From Rheum nobile (taxonomy: Eukaryota; Streptophyta; Magnoliopsida; Caryophyllales; Polygonaceae): a stretch of 64,000 nucleotides of DNA. Positions 34,322 to 45,274 of the stretch are shown piece by piece. The notes beneath the pieces were generated by a model. It was not told the DNA's origin, ran no database searches, and was given only the letters and a program-made list of their open reading frames with translations. Where the stretch lies: contig WOAB01000109.1 of NCBI GenBank assembly GCA_027886185.1, positions 7,234,501-7,298,500 of the forward strand, given 5' to 3'. The stretch's first letter is position 1. Each line of letters opens with the position of its first letter. The translations under genes were made by a program, and so were the position numbers.

Positions 34322-35353
34322 TCATGGCGCCCTGAAACGTTTCCTGTAAGGCAAACTTCTCATACAAGGCTTCTTCGAACGGGGTTTACCATCAGAATCC
34401 GGCGATGGACTTCTCACCCTGCTCGGTCCTGGAGCACACGGCTCATCCCTTGCTCCTGGTACCCTCGGCCTTACCCTAGGCGTGGGAACACTCTGACCAA
34501 TCTCATCAGATCCCGGTGATTGGCAAAACTCCTCCAGAAATCCTGGTTGGAATTCTGCCCTAATCACCTCATACAAAGGATCGAGTAGCAATCTTGCTTG
34601 GCGGATGTACTCCTGGAGTTCGCGGACGTCCCCAATCATTCGGGTGAGACCGACCTCAGTCTCGAAGGTCCTCTCCTCCATGTCGTTTAGGGCGTTCGAC
34701 CACTCCTCCAGTCATCCCTCCTACAATTGGGGTCTTGGCCTGGTCTGTTGAGTTGGGACTACAACTGGTGTATCCATCGACTCTCATAGCCTTGCCCTCA
34801 AACGAGCACGTTCAACCGTCTCATCCACCTGGCAATGCGCTTCAGCACTAATCGTCTCCCAAGTGGCAGGAGACAATGGTGAATACTCCCGCTCAGGCGG
34901 CAACTCTAGACTTGGATAGATAAACTCCATCCCCGGGTCCTCGCTGCCCACCAATAAGCGCTCTAAGCCATCAGACTCGTGGCCCCGATCCTCGAGGTCC
35001 TCTTCGGGGTCCTCCTCTGGATCTTCTTCAGTATCCTCTTCCTCTGGATCCTCCTCGGGAATCGACTCGATCATAAGGTCATCGTCGTAGTACCCTCTTG
35101 CGTACTCTGACGGATAACCCTCATCCTCAGTGTCCTCCCTTGGCTCCTCTTCGGGCTCTACCACAGGAACCTCGATTTTATTGGACACTAGCACTACCGA
35201 CTCAGGGAGTACGGTCTTCACCTCCTCAGGTGGACTACTGGGTTCCCCGACCTCAAAGCATCACAGGGGAACCGGGAACTCAAGCCTCACTGGAGATGGC
35301 GGAGCCACCTCGGCTTCTTCCAAGTTCCTTTGAAGAGAACAGAATGCACCCAT
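34322..35353 (-). pseudogene. D: extra ORF between 5' LTR and gag, very acidic protein
   Basis: From an ATG at 35353 (MGAFCSLQRN) there is one frame of about 340 codons interrupted by a few stops (TGA near 35265, stops near 34784 and 34700). The middle is a long acidic run with repeated EEDPEEE-type units (about 34990-35060). The C-terminus is Pro/Arg/Ser-rich and basic (PRSKKPCMRSLPYRKRF). I recognise no domain. Its place and sense orientation make it an additional leader ORF; chromodomain, gag and pol are elsewhere. Confidence 0.6.
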
Positions 35354-35559
35354 ATCTACGGGCGACGAGAAGAGAGTTAGTCTTTCTCAATATAGAAGCA
35401 AACTTACTATATCAGACTAAAGAGAAGGCACGACTAGAACGACAGAATTTTTTTTTTCAAGCGAAAAATTTTATTTGGAAATTCAAATCCTTCGAAAATA
35501 TTTTTCATTTCAAAACGAGTAAATGGTTTATAAAATCCCAACCCGTTTAAAAAAAATTC

Positions 35560-35572
35560 GGCTCTGATACCA
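35560..35572 (-). promoter_or_regulatory. D: primer binding site, tRNA-iMet type
   Basis: The minus strand reads TGGTATCAGAGCC, four bases inside the LTR end (GATT spacer). Confidence 0.92.
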
Positions 35573-35576
35573 AATC

Positions 35577-37872
35577 TGTAACACCCCCAAATATATCCTT
35601 GAAAGGTATCACCGCCAATGACCTCAGATTCCACATCCGAAGCCACCCAAGGCTTAACCAGTTTATACAAATCATAAAACAACATTTATAATATGAAATG
35701 TCATAGTATTGGATTAAATCAAAGTTTCAGAATTACATCCATAATCCAAATACAACCAAAATATATTACAGCGGAAGTCTTTTTAAAATAAATGACACAA
35801 AAGTCTTGATCTAGCGATCACACGCCTAGGATCTCAACCTGATAAAACTCTTTAAAATTCCATATGTTTTCCTCGTCATTTCTAACCTTCATGGAACTGC
35901 ATTTTATTTGATGTGCCGTATGAGATGGATGACACCAACCAACCATGCAAGGGAATATAACCGGTTGGTTAGTCTAATGAAAGACTATGCAAGGGTAAAA
36001 CAAAAAGGTTCTAAGTAGTCGTATTAGGTTAGACCCATCGCTTCTCGAATGAAAGCCGATGACGATAGTAAACCTCAATACTTCTACTGAAATATACGAA
36101 ATAGAATGATCAAGAGAAGACTCTGAAAGATTGAGTCTTACGGAAACATATGAAGAGAAGACTCCAACGAATTGAGTCTTATCGGAAGTATGACAAGTGT
36201 TTGGGAACATTAAAGTTTCACGCAAATGTTTAAAAGCGACTTGACTATTTGGGTCCACGACCAACCTCACTGCATAATGCGAATTCAGATTCGGAAGGTG
36301 GACTTACTCTAATCGAAGCCCAAACGAGTTTCCACGTTGTACTTCTTGCCCAAGGTTCATTAATTATGTGCCTAATCGCACTTATCTTATTTAATTCCAA
36401 AACGTACATTTACGTTATAAGCTTTTATAATATATCCTCACAAGAGATAATATCTCCTCACAAGAGATGTAAAAGGGATATCTCCTCACAAGAGATAATC
36501 CAACCCTGAGTAAGGGCATGGTCATGACCAGAGAGAGTACTAGGGAAAAATCCACATAGCACCAGTTATAAAGAAACAACTAAACCTCGCAAGGTACATA
36601 GCGTTCCTACAAATACTCGTTCTAACTAAACAGTTAAAACATATGAGCAATAATCCACATCCATGCCATCGAGGCAAATAACAGATATAATAGCGTTGTT
36701 TCTAGCAATATATACAACCTATTATAATATCTGTATTTCAACCATATATATATATAATAGCGTTGTTTCTAGCAGTATATACAACCTATTATAATATTCC
36801 TTTTTAAATCACATACAGTTATCAAAATTGTTCCCAGACGAAAACAATATTCATCCCAAGTTAGTTAACAATTAAACAATTGATAATTAATATAAATATG
36901 GAATGATAAGCAAGAGCGAACCGCCACTTGCCTTAAATTAGACGAAGCTCAAAGACAACGGGTTTCCGGGTCCGAAACGAGGACAGAACTCGGATTTCAG
37001 ATCCCTACGGAATGACCCATAACGAAACCCTAAGTTAGATTCGATAATAAAATATACGAATCTAAGGAAAGACGAACGAAATCGAAAGAACGGAAATCCC
37101 AAACGAGATCACAAAGCCCAAGCCACAACCACAAGCGCCTAGGCACACCGCAGAGGCAGTGGCTCTGCCGCGGGTGCGGCCGCGGGTGCGGTCGTTGGGG
37201 ACAAAGAACTCCGACGACACGACGAGGAAGAAAACCTCACCGGGGAAGACGATGGGGGCTCGCTCGTGGTGGCTCCGACTTCTGGATTCCTTGGACTTCC
37301 AAAGGACCACCTTGAGAGCACCACCACTTCTAACAAGAGCTCCGGCGAAGAATGAAGCTTTTCCGGTGAGAGCTTGAGCTTTTCGGCGTCAATGGAACAA
37401 GAGGAAGAAAGAGAGAGAGAGAGCTCGGATTGGGTGCCTTTCCCAGCCTCCAGGTCTTCTCCTTTTATAGGCCAAGGAAGCAGCACCCCAAACCGCCTCG
37501 CCCCCGACCGGATGGGACAAGAAGCTCAGGCGGCGCGACAATTGAATCCGGTGGAGCAGAAAAGGCATGATGACACCACGGGATGCGGTGGACTGACCGC
37601 GGGTGCGGTGGAGGCAAATTTCTGCCTCTTTCGCCCTCTTTTGTCCGGGAAGAATTATGGGTATGGGTTTTACCCTCGGGTTAAATATATTTGTACCCGA
37701 ACGAATATTTTAACCCTAAAAATATATCGAATGTATTTTATTCCACTCATGGAATTATTACGGAGATCAAGGATTTTACAGAAAATCCTAACTCCTCTGA
37801 AAATAATCCGACTAGTAGTACGGGAGTTGGAAAAATTACCAAAATGCCCTTACCAAAATGAGGGGTATTACA
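35577..37872 (-). repeat. D: 5' LTR (2296 bp)
   Basis: Partner of 27383-30172 without the MITE. It contains a duplicated 40-bp block beginning TAATAGCGTTGTTTCTAGCA (about 36690 and 36758); the MITE in the other LTR lies between these two blocks. Confidence 0.93.
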
Positions 37873-38960
37873 TACGTAGTAGACCGGCGATTGCTTACCA
37901 TCTTCTTCCCTTGTTAGTACTGCGCTGACCGCTGATCCTGATACGGCCAGATAGAGCGGTAATGGCTCGTCGTCTTTTGGCTTGGCTAGAAGGAGTGGAC
38001 TCGCCAAATATGCCTTTAGGTTCTGGAAGGCTTGCTCGTGTGTAGCTGTCCAGTCGAATGATTTGTTCTTTTTTAAGGCCTCGTAGAAGAGCTTGCACTT
38101 ATCCGATGATTTGGATATGAACCTATTCAACGCTGTTATCCGTCTTGTTAGCTTTTGGACGTCCTTAACGCATCGGGGGATCTGAGGTTATCGATTTCCT
38201 TGATCTGGTCGGGACTAGCCTCGATCCCTCTTTGTGTGACCATGTAGCCCAAGAATTTCCCTGAGGACACTCTGAAAGAACATTTAGTCGGATTTAACTT
38301 CATGTTATACCTTTTCAGTACCTCGAAGGCTTCCTTAAGATGTTCGATGTGGTCCCCTGCTGCTTTGTATTTGACGAGCATGTCGTCGATGTAGACTTCC
38401 ATGGTGTCTCCGATCTGGTCTTTGAACATCTTGTTTACCAGCCTCTGGTATGTGGCCCTGCATTTTTTAGTCCGAAGGGCATTACTTTGTAACAGTACGT
38501 ACCTTGGCTTGTTATGAAGGTTGTTTTCTCTTGGTCTTCGGGATCCATGAGGATTTGGTTGTATCCACTGAACGCGTCCATGAATGTCAGCATTTCGTGC
38601 CCGGCAGTCGCGTCGACCATCGCGTCGATGTGAGGTAATGGGAAGGAGTCCTTTGGACAGGCCTTGTTTAGATCTATGAAGTCGATGCACACTCTCCATT
38701 TCCCGTTCTTCTTTTGAACCACGACGACGTTTGCTAACCAGTCGGGGTATTTTACTTCCCTTATTTTACATGTCTCAAGTAGATTTTTCACCTCATCGTC
38801 CACGACCTTATTGCGCTCAGGCGCGAACTTTCTTCTTTTTTGCTTGACTGGAGGATACGTGGGATCTACATTTAATTTGTGAGTAATAATATCTGGGGAG
38901 ATTCCCACCGTGTCTTCGTGCGACCAGGCAAAACAGTCAGTGTTGGATCACAAAAAGGAA
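37873..38960 (-). pseudogene. pol: B: reverse transcriptase, 5' of the D insertion
   Basis: MGISPDIITHKLNVD, VVVQKKNGKWRVCIDFIDLN, MDAFSGYNQILMDPEDQEK and VMPFGLKNAG, then after a frameshift near 38460 YQRLVNKMFKDQIGDTMEVY with YIDDML intact, FLGYMVTQRGIEASPDQ, and after another frameshift near 38165 LNRFISKSSDKCKLFYEALK up to GKQSPVYYV at the D junction. Confidence 0.92.
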
Positions 38961-39183
38961 ATTAAACATGCTCTAGTCGAATCGTTTAGATCTGATCTGA
39001 CCCTTACTGTTTGTGTTGGCTTTGAAGGATCCAGCGCGATCTCATCGAGTTGTTCCATTTCTGGTTCGACGTATCGCGGGGTCCTTCGCCATATTGTGAT
39101 TGATATGCAGACGATTTGTCGACTGTCCCTTTCATTGAAGTGACGTAGCATTCCTTGGCGGCTCTCTGGTCGCCTTTTATTTC

Positions 39184-39710
39184 CTATACCCCCCACTTGG
39201 TAGGAATCTTTATTGTCTGGTGGTAAGTGGAAGGTACAACTTTCATGGCGTGGATCCAGGGTCTGCCAAGGATCACATTGTATGGGGATGGGCAGTCGAG
39301 TATTAAGAATTTTACTTGTTGGTTGACTCCACCGGCGTACGTTGTTAACACGATTTCGCCCTGGGTATACTTAACTTCCCCACTGAATCCGACTAATGAG
39401 GTGGAGTTTCTGGTTAAGTCATCCTCGCTTAAACCCATACCCTTTAGGGCGTCCAGTGTCAACAAGTTGGTGGAGCTGCCTGTGTCGATTAGAACACGAC
39501 GGATAAGGCAGTTGCTAATTGAGAGTGAGATTACCAAACCGTCATGATGATCGCCCAGCTCTTGAGCCTCCGAGTCGTCGAAGGTGATGGTTGGAGCGTC
39601 GGAGATTTGCAATTGTCTTGTCTCTATCTGAGTTGGTTTGTTGCCTTTACTTTCTCGAGCATGTCTTTTGGCGGCTGAGTACGTGTTTCCACATACGTCC
39701 GACCCTCCTG
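39184..39710 (-). pseudogene. pro: B: aspartic protease
   Basis: HHDGLVISLSISNCLIRRVL and an intact DTGSSTNLL loop, then FSGEVKYTQGEIVLTTYAGG and NVILGRPWIHAM. A deletion of roughly 58 bp just upstream (near 39712) removes most of the gag/protease spacer and shifts the frame compared with A and C. Confidence 0.9.
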
Positions 39711-41156
39711 ATCTCTTCGGTCGAGGGTCGTCTTGGCCCTATCCGAGATGACGTCGCATAGTAGCCCTTGCGGGAGGAGTCTCGCGACTTCTTTGCGAAG
39801 GGCTATGCATTCGTCCGTCGAGTGTCTATGATCTTCGTGGAACTCGCACCACTGGTTCATGTCTTTCTTGGCGTCTGGTTTATCGCTCTTCCGAGGCCAT
39901 CTCACTTATTTTCCGTACTTGTCGAAGCTTTTTACGAGCTCCAATACGGATATGTTGAAGTTGTAAGAGTAAAGCTTTGGGGGGAGAGCGGGGTTGTTTT
40001 GCCAATCCTGGTTCCTTTCATAGAAGCTATTTACCTGACTGTAGTCGTTTCGTCCCTTTGGGTATGGTTGGTACCGCTGATCACGCCGATTGTCCAAGGA
40101 TGCCTTTCAGTCGAGACTCTTGTTTGTCTTGGAGGGTTCCTCGTCTTCTTCGAGTCTGACTTGTGCCATGGTCTTAGCTTGTACGTCTTCAAAACTTCGG
40201 CATGGATACTTGGTTAGCTCGCGGTAGAGTTCGTTGCCTCTGACCAGGCCCCGGCGAAATGCTTTGATCGATGTTGGGACGTCGCATTGTGGGATCGCGA
40301 CTTTCTCCTTGTTGTACCTGTTAAGATAGTCCCCCAGAGGTTCGTTACATCTCTGCACGATCCTGTACAGGTCGCTTGACTGTTTTTCTAGTCGTCGACT
40401 ACTGGCGAACTGAATTTTGAATGAATTGACCAGGTCGGCAAAGGAAGCGATGGAACCCTGTGGTAAATGCATAAGCCAGGTTAGTGCGGGTCCTGCGAGA
40501 GTCGTGCCAAAACTTTTGCACATGACCGCTTTGCGGTTCCCTCGAGGGATCGAGATAGTCATTAATTTTTGCTTGTAAATTGAAATATGATCGTCTGGAT
40601 CCTCGGTCCCGTCGTAGTTGGACATGTTGGGAACGTGGAACTTTTTTGGAATCTCGACGCGTGCAATCGCCTCTGTGAAAGGTGAGTCTTCATATCCGTC
40701 GATTGCCTCCCTTTCGATTGGTTGGGTAACTCCTGCGATCCGTGCGATACGATCGTTGAGATTCTTCATGTGCTCGTTGATGGCTTGCTGTATGAGGGCC
40801 TAGAGATCAACTGGTCATGTTACCTGCGGATGGGCCGCTCGAGTCCCGAGGGGCTCGGCTATAGAATTTGGCACGTTAGTCGTAACAAGGGTGACCGAAG
40901 GGGTCTGAAACATACTAGTGTGTTGGGAAACATTGGTCTCTACTGCGGGTGCTACGTCTACTCCATCTAAATTGAGTCACGTGGATAGTCCTTACGTATT
41001 GACTAGACGTCTCGATCCTCTAGGTATCGATGAGGACGATTGTACCTGCGATCTTAGAAATTCGTTTTCACGGGTCAGTCGAGCAATTTAGGATTCAGAT
41101 TGGGTGCTTAGCGTTTCGGTCCTGGTCTGCTGTTGGATTAGTTCCTCTTGAAGGAT
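39711..41156 (-). pseudogene. gag: B: gag, main part (left of E)
   Basis: Capsid core in 40107-40769: RVEIPKKFHVPNMSNYDGTE, HISIYKQKLMTISIPRGNRK, AGPALTWLMHLPQGSIASF, YLNRYNKEKVAIPQCDVPTS. The knuckle downstream is CEFHEDHRHSTDEC, a clean C-X2-H-X4-H-X4-C pattern. Stops lie at 40107 and in the N-terminal coil (about 40802-41085). At 41156 the frame is cut by element E and resumes at 48271. Confidence 0.88.
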
Positions 41157-42070
41157 TGTTGAATTCCTTAGGTTTTGATGGTAACAAACACTCAACTAAT
41201 ATGTGTACCAAGTGTTTCAGGAACAAGGAAAGTTATCCCAGGGAGCTTTGCAGCAAAGGATCTCAGAGGGAACAAAGTCCTGTCAAGTGCTTTGTTACCT
41301 CTCAAGGAACTGAAGTGACGGACCAGATCAAGGATGCAAAAGGAAAGAAGAAATCCAGCGTGCTGAATTATGGAAACAAATCATGTAATGCACGCGGTAA
41401 AGGATTAAAGACTTAGGCTCCAAGGATCAAGCCGGATTGAGAAGATACGGAGAGAGAAAAGCCCGATTTATGTTATCCTATGAATCTTTCCTTAGATAAG
41501 AAATTGGAGAGAGAAGTTTGATATCCTTTCCGATTAGATTAATTAAGGAATTCCTTCCTTAATCAATATGATCGGTTAGGATATTACTCTTCACATAAAA
41601 GATCCTATCTTCCAGAAATCCATTTTTTAGAATAATCTTATCTTGTTTGATTAGGGTTTATCCGAAGTTGTATTTAGGTGAAATGAGGATTCATTTCTAA
41701 CTACGACAAAGAATGACGAAAAAGGAGAAGAAGAGAAAACAAAGAGAGTGAAGTGTGTGTGAGTCTTTGAGGGTTGAGTTTGATTCATCGTTGTAGAAGA
41801 GGCTTCGAGTCTAGCTGGTTTTTTAGAGGTCGAAGTCCAGGATACAAGTGTAATCGAACAAGAAATCAATAAGACAAGTACACACTTCAAAATCCTCTCA
41901 AGCGGAAGCTTGAAGGTAATGGTTTTTCCTTGAGAAGCTAGTTTTGCTAATCAGGGTTTCCACTATACATCGTGAGTTCGTTCGTTATCTTTCTTGCTGT
42001 TTTTAATCCGATGTGCCTTATGTGGGAACAAAGCCTTTGTTCTCTTAGACGTAACTCTAACGATCCAACA
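41157..42070 (+). repeat. E: 5' LTR (914 bp)
   Basis: Starts TGTTGAATTCCTTAGG and ends AACGATCCAACA next to the PBS. Small ORFs inside repeat in the 3' LTR but show no protein family. Confidence 0.95.
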
Positions 42071-42072
42071 AT

Positions 42073-42085
42073 TGGTATCAGAGCC
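42073..42085 (+). promoter_or_regulatory. E: primer binding site, tRNA-iMet type
   Basis: TGGTATCAGAGCC, two bases after the LTR end. Confidence 0.93.
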
Positions 42086-42126
42086 TGGTGCTCTAGATTG
42101 TTTTCGTTACAGAATTTGCAGGAAAG

Positions 42127-44082
42127 ATGTCATCGTCAAGCAATGCAATCGGAGATTCGTTCTGGAAGCCACCGATTCTGAAGGCAGGAGAATATGACTG
42201 GTGGGTGGAACAAATTGAGTCCCACATCTGTTCCCTTGATGGACAGATCTAGCGAGTCATCGAAGTTGGACCTCTGGCTATTAAAAATGTGACAGATGCT
42301 ACTAAGTCAAAACCAAAGGTCGACTACACCGATGATGACTGGAAGAAGTTGGAGAAGAACAACAGGGCTAAGAAGATCCTTCACATGGCTCTTCTTCCCT
42401 CGGATCTCAAGAAAATCATGAGTTACAAGACTGCCAAGGAAATCTGGGATGCTTTGAAGCGCCTTCATCAAGGAAATGAAGATGCCAAGAAGAACAGAAT
42501 TCTCTCTCTGATAAAGGAGTACGACCAAGTCTCTCAGGGAAAAGATGAACACATTCAGGAGTACTACTCCAGATTCCAGGGGCTAATTGGTCAGCTTCAG
42601 TTTCTTGGTGAAGCAATGCCAGACTGGAAACTGACTCACCACTTCATGCAAGGCCTCAACTCTCAGTGGGATTCCATTGCTCTTGCTCTCTACTCTCAGA
42701 CGGATGTCAAGACTCTTACCATGGAAGAGGTTGTTGCTAAGCTGGAAAGCAACGCCTCTGTCTATAATCACAAGCTGAACAAGAAGGGAGAGGAGAAGGC
42801 GAAGAGCATTGCCTTAAAGGTGGAAAGGGCATTTGACTTGTCTCAAGTCGAAGATGAAGATGAAGATGGTGATGAAGATGTTGCGCTCATCACAAGAGCC
42901 ATGAGGAAGATTTGGTCTCGGAACAAGGATTCGTCGAGTTCCTCCGAAGGGAACAGAGACCTAAAAGATGTCGTGTGCTACCACTGTCTGAACAAGGGAC
43001 ATATGGCCAGAAACTGCTTCAAGAGAAAGGCATGAATACCTCCAGCAAATGAAGGGAAGCAGGCAATGGTTGCCACCTAGGGAGACTCAGACTCAGACGA
43101 CGAAGAATCGTCACACTCCAGGGATGTCTGCCTGATGGCCATTGAAGTTCCAAATGAATCAAAGGGAGATCTACTCAACGATGAGGTAACTGAATTTGAT
43201 CTCGTATCAAGCTTAAAAAGCAAATCTAAAGAAAGCTTGATATATCTCATTAATAAACTTGTTCATGAGAATAGTCTTTTCAGTGAGCAAATGGAAGAGA
43301 AAGATGAATCGATCTCAGGTTTGATCGAAGAAAATCAGGGTTGGGCAAACAAAGTGTTCAAGCTTGAGAAAGGTTCATCCTCCTCTTCAAACTCTTGCTC
43401 TGAGTGTCCCAAACTCACTGAAAAGATTATGTCTCTGGAGTCCTCTGTTTCTTCACTTGAGGCTGAGTCATTAATGCTGAAACTAGAAAATGCAAAACTT
43501 TCTAGTGATCTAACCAAACTCAGTGAGGAACAGAAGGACAAGCCAAAAGGTATTGTCTTTGTTGTAGCCAAGAATGAAAAGAAGACTGAGTCAAAGGAAG
43601 TGTCTCGCTTTGGGATTGGCTATCAACCCAAACTTCTTGTCAATGGCACCAAGCAAAAAGGATCCAAAGTCGAAGGAAAACAGCCTGTAAAAGAAAAAGG
43701 GGACAGTTCCTCCGGAGGGAACAAAGGCAAAGACTGTTCAAACTCGACTGAGGAGGGCAAGGCTTGGTACCATGGACAGAAAGCTCATGCCATCTGGTTG
43801 AAGCAATCTCAAAGCAGTAAGTCCAATAATATTGATTTTCATTCCAGGATTGCTAACAAAATAATTTGGCCTGGAAAGAGCAAGTATGCAGATCTGAAGT
43901 GCCATAGGGTTTGTTGGTATTGCGGACACTCTGGTCACTACAAGCAAGAGTGCCTTCTGAAGCAAAACAATGAGGAGATTGCTCGCACTACTAGAGAGCA
44001 AATGAAGGCTGAACCTCCTAAGATTAGATATGTTGCTTCTGTGCCCAGAAAGCATAAGCTTGTCTGGGTTCGCAAGAACTAA
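42127..44082 (+). pseudogene. gag: E: gag (Sirevirus type), three nonsense codons
   Basis: The ATG at 42127 (MSSSSNAIGDSFWKPPIL) opens a 651-codon frame with no frameshift, interrupted by TAG at 42250, TGA at 43033 and TAG at 43078. The N-terminal half is the copia gag domain of the UBN2 type (AGEYDWWVEQIESHI, TAKEIWDALKRLHQG, YYSRFQGLIGQLQFLGE, YNHKLNKKGEEKAKSIALK), then a knuckle CYHCLNKGHMARNC. The second half has a coiled coil (about 43300-43530) and another knuckle CWYCGHSGHYKQEC. A long gag with two separated knuckles is typical of Sireviruses. The stops fit single C-to-T or G-to-A changes from Gln, Arg and Trp codons. Confidence 0.88.
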
Positions 44083-45160
44083 CTCTTTCTGTGCAGGATA
44101 AAGTGAAGAAAGTTCCCGGTATTTCATTCGTACAAGGGTCAGTTACTTGACAGGGAACAAAGCGAGTCTCACCTCACTTCTGCAGGAATATCTGAGACTC
44201 TAAGGCCTGGTGGCAAAGGTAAAGGAAATGGAGATGTGGATAAAGGCTTAAGGACTAAATTGTTCCTTGTTTGAAAATTCAGGTACCATGTACATCTAGA
44301 AAAGACATCACTGTGTCGAGAAAGATTGGCAAACAAGGAATCTCGTGGAACAAAGAATCAGGTGCCAGTTTTCTCATTAAGACACCTCTTGGGGAACTTT
44401 ACATTCAGTTCCATACGAAGCCTGGTTTGTTCCCCTAACTACATGTCTATTTGTTGTGTTCCCTCGATGATTGGCTAGATTACATGGTAAATTGTGAAAG
44501 TTGAATTTTCAGGTCTTGATATGCATTCTCTTCTTTGGGTATTAATTGAACTTTTGGCTTGAATATGTGCTTTCACTTCCTCGATATGTTGAATGTCTTG
44601 CATGATCATCTTTGTCACCATGTTACACAAGAATCAGCTTTCTTTCGGCCCAAAAAGAATCAACTTGATGATTTGTTCCCTCATCATAAGCCCAAATGAT
44701 AGTTGATTCTACAGCTCACCCGTAACCGCCATGCTTGATGTCTCCTATGAGCCCATCTAATCATCCACAACTGGAGACCCCTCAGGCATGATGTAAAAAT
44801 CAATCGCAAATATCATATATTTTGGTGTGATGGTCTTTTGTACCCTCTCTGGTAACTAACCCCCAGCATCACACCCTACTACTTTTTGGTTTGGCGGGAA
44901 AACGATTCGGCTTCTGTGACTTGCAGGTTGAGGTGACGTGTGTTTGCAGGGTGTAATGATGGAAGTCTGTGTTGGACCGCGTTGAGCATTTAGGGCTATT
45001 TTGATAGAAAGGAGTTGGGAAAGATAATTCGGCTGGCTAAGTCGGATTTGGACGAGATTCTGATTTTATTTTGAGAAGTTGGAAGATCGCAATTGTTATC
45101 CGTCGGAAACTGAAAAGATCTGGACTTATCTTTGGAAACACTAGAAGATTCGGTGAAGAT
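44083..45160 (+). other. E: noncoding segment in place of pol
   Basis: No integrase, RT or RNase H motif in any frame. From about 44428 the sequence matches the post-pol noncoding region of Sirevirus F (shared TTGTGTTCCCTCGATGATTG), so pol is missing between about 44083 and 44425. The remaining 340 bp before that point have no recognisable coding content. Confidence 0.75.
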
Positions 45161-45190
45161 TATAAATTGGGTCTCCAGGTAAGTCTCCTC
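45161..45190 (+). promoter_or_regulatory. E: putative core promoter of the extra gene
   Basis: TATAAATTGG (45161-45170) is followed 8 bases later by CCAG-GTAAGTCTCC, a strong splice-donor-like site, 114 bp before the ATG. F has TATAAATCC followed by CCAAG-GTAACTCTTC at the same distance from its ATG. Confidence 0.5.
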
Positions 45191-45274
45191 CTCACTGTTT
45201 CCTTATCTTCCTCAAGCAATCTCTCATTTCCTCTCTGTCTCTCGTCTTCCCAGAATTCTCCCTCTCTCACAGAA

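Larger units (their letters stand above)
27383..37872 (-). mobile_element. Element D: Tekay/Del-like chromovirus nested in B
   Basis: LTRs begin TGTAACACCCCC and end GGGGTATTACA. The target duplication is TACAT (27378-27382) versus TACGT (37873-37877), a single CpG-type change. Removing D rejoins B's pol across VYYV and SRSLLPAETRY. The order on the minus strand is 5' LTR, iMet PBS, an extra leader ORF, gag with two zinc knuckles, protease, RT and integrase with chromodomain. RNase H is missing. LTR base substitutions are about 2% by eye; the length difference is due to a MITE and a deletion in the left LTR. Confidence 0.92.

Noticed and set aside
45071..45274. N-terminal extension of the E extra ORF upstream of 45275
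   Set aside because: It covers the TATA box and donor-like site, starts without supporting conservation, and the F protein begins at the equivalent of 45275.
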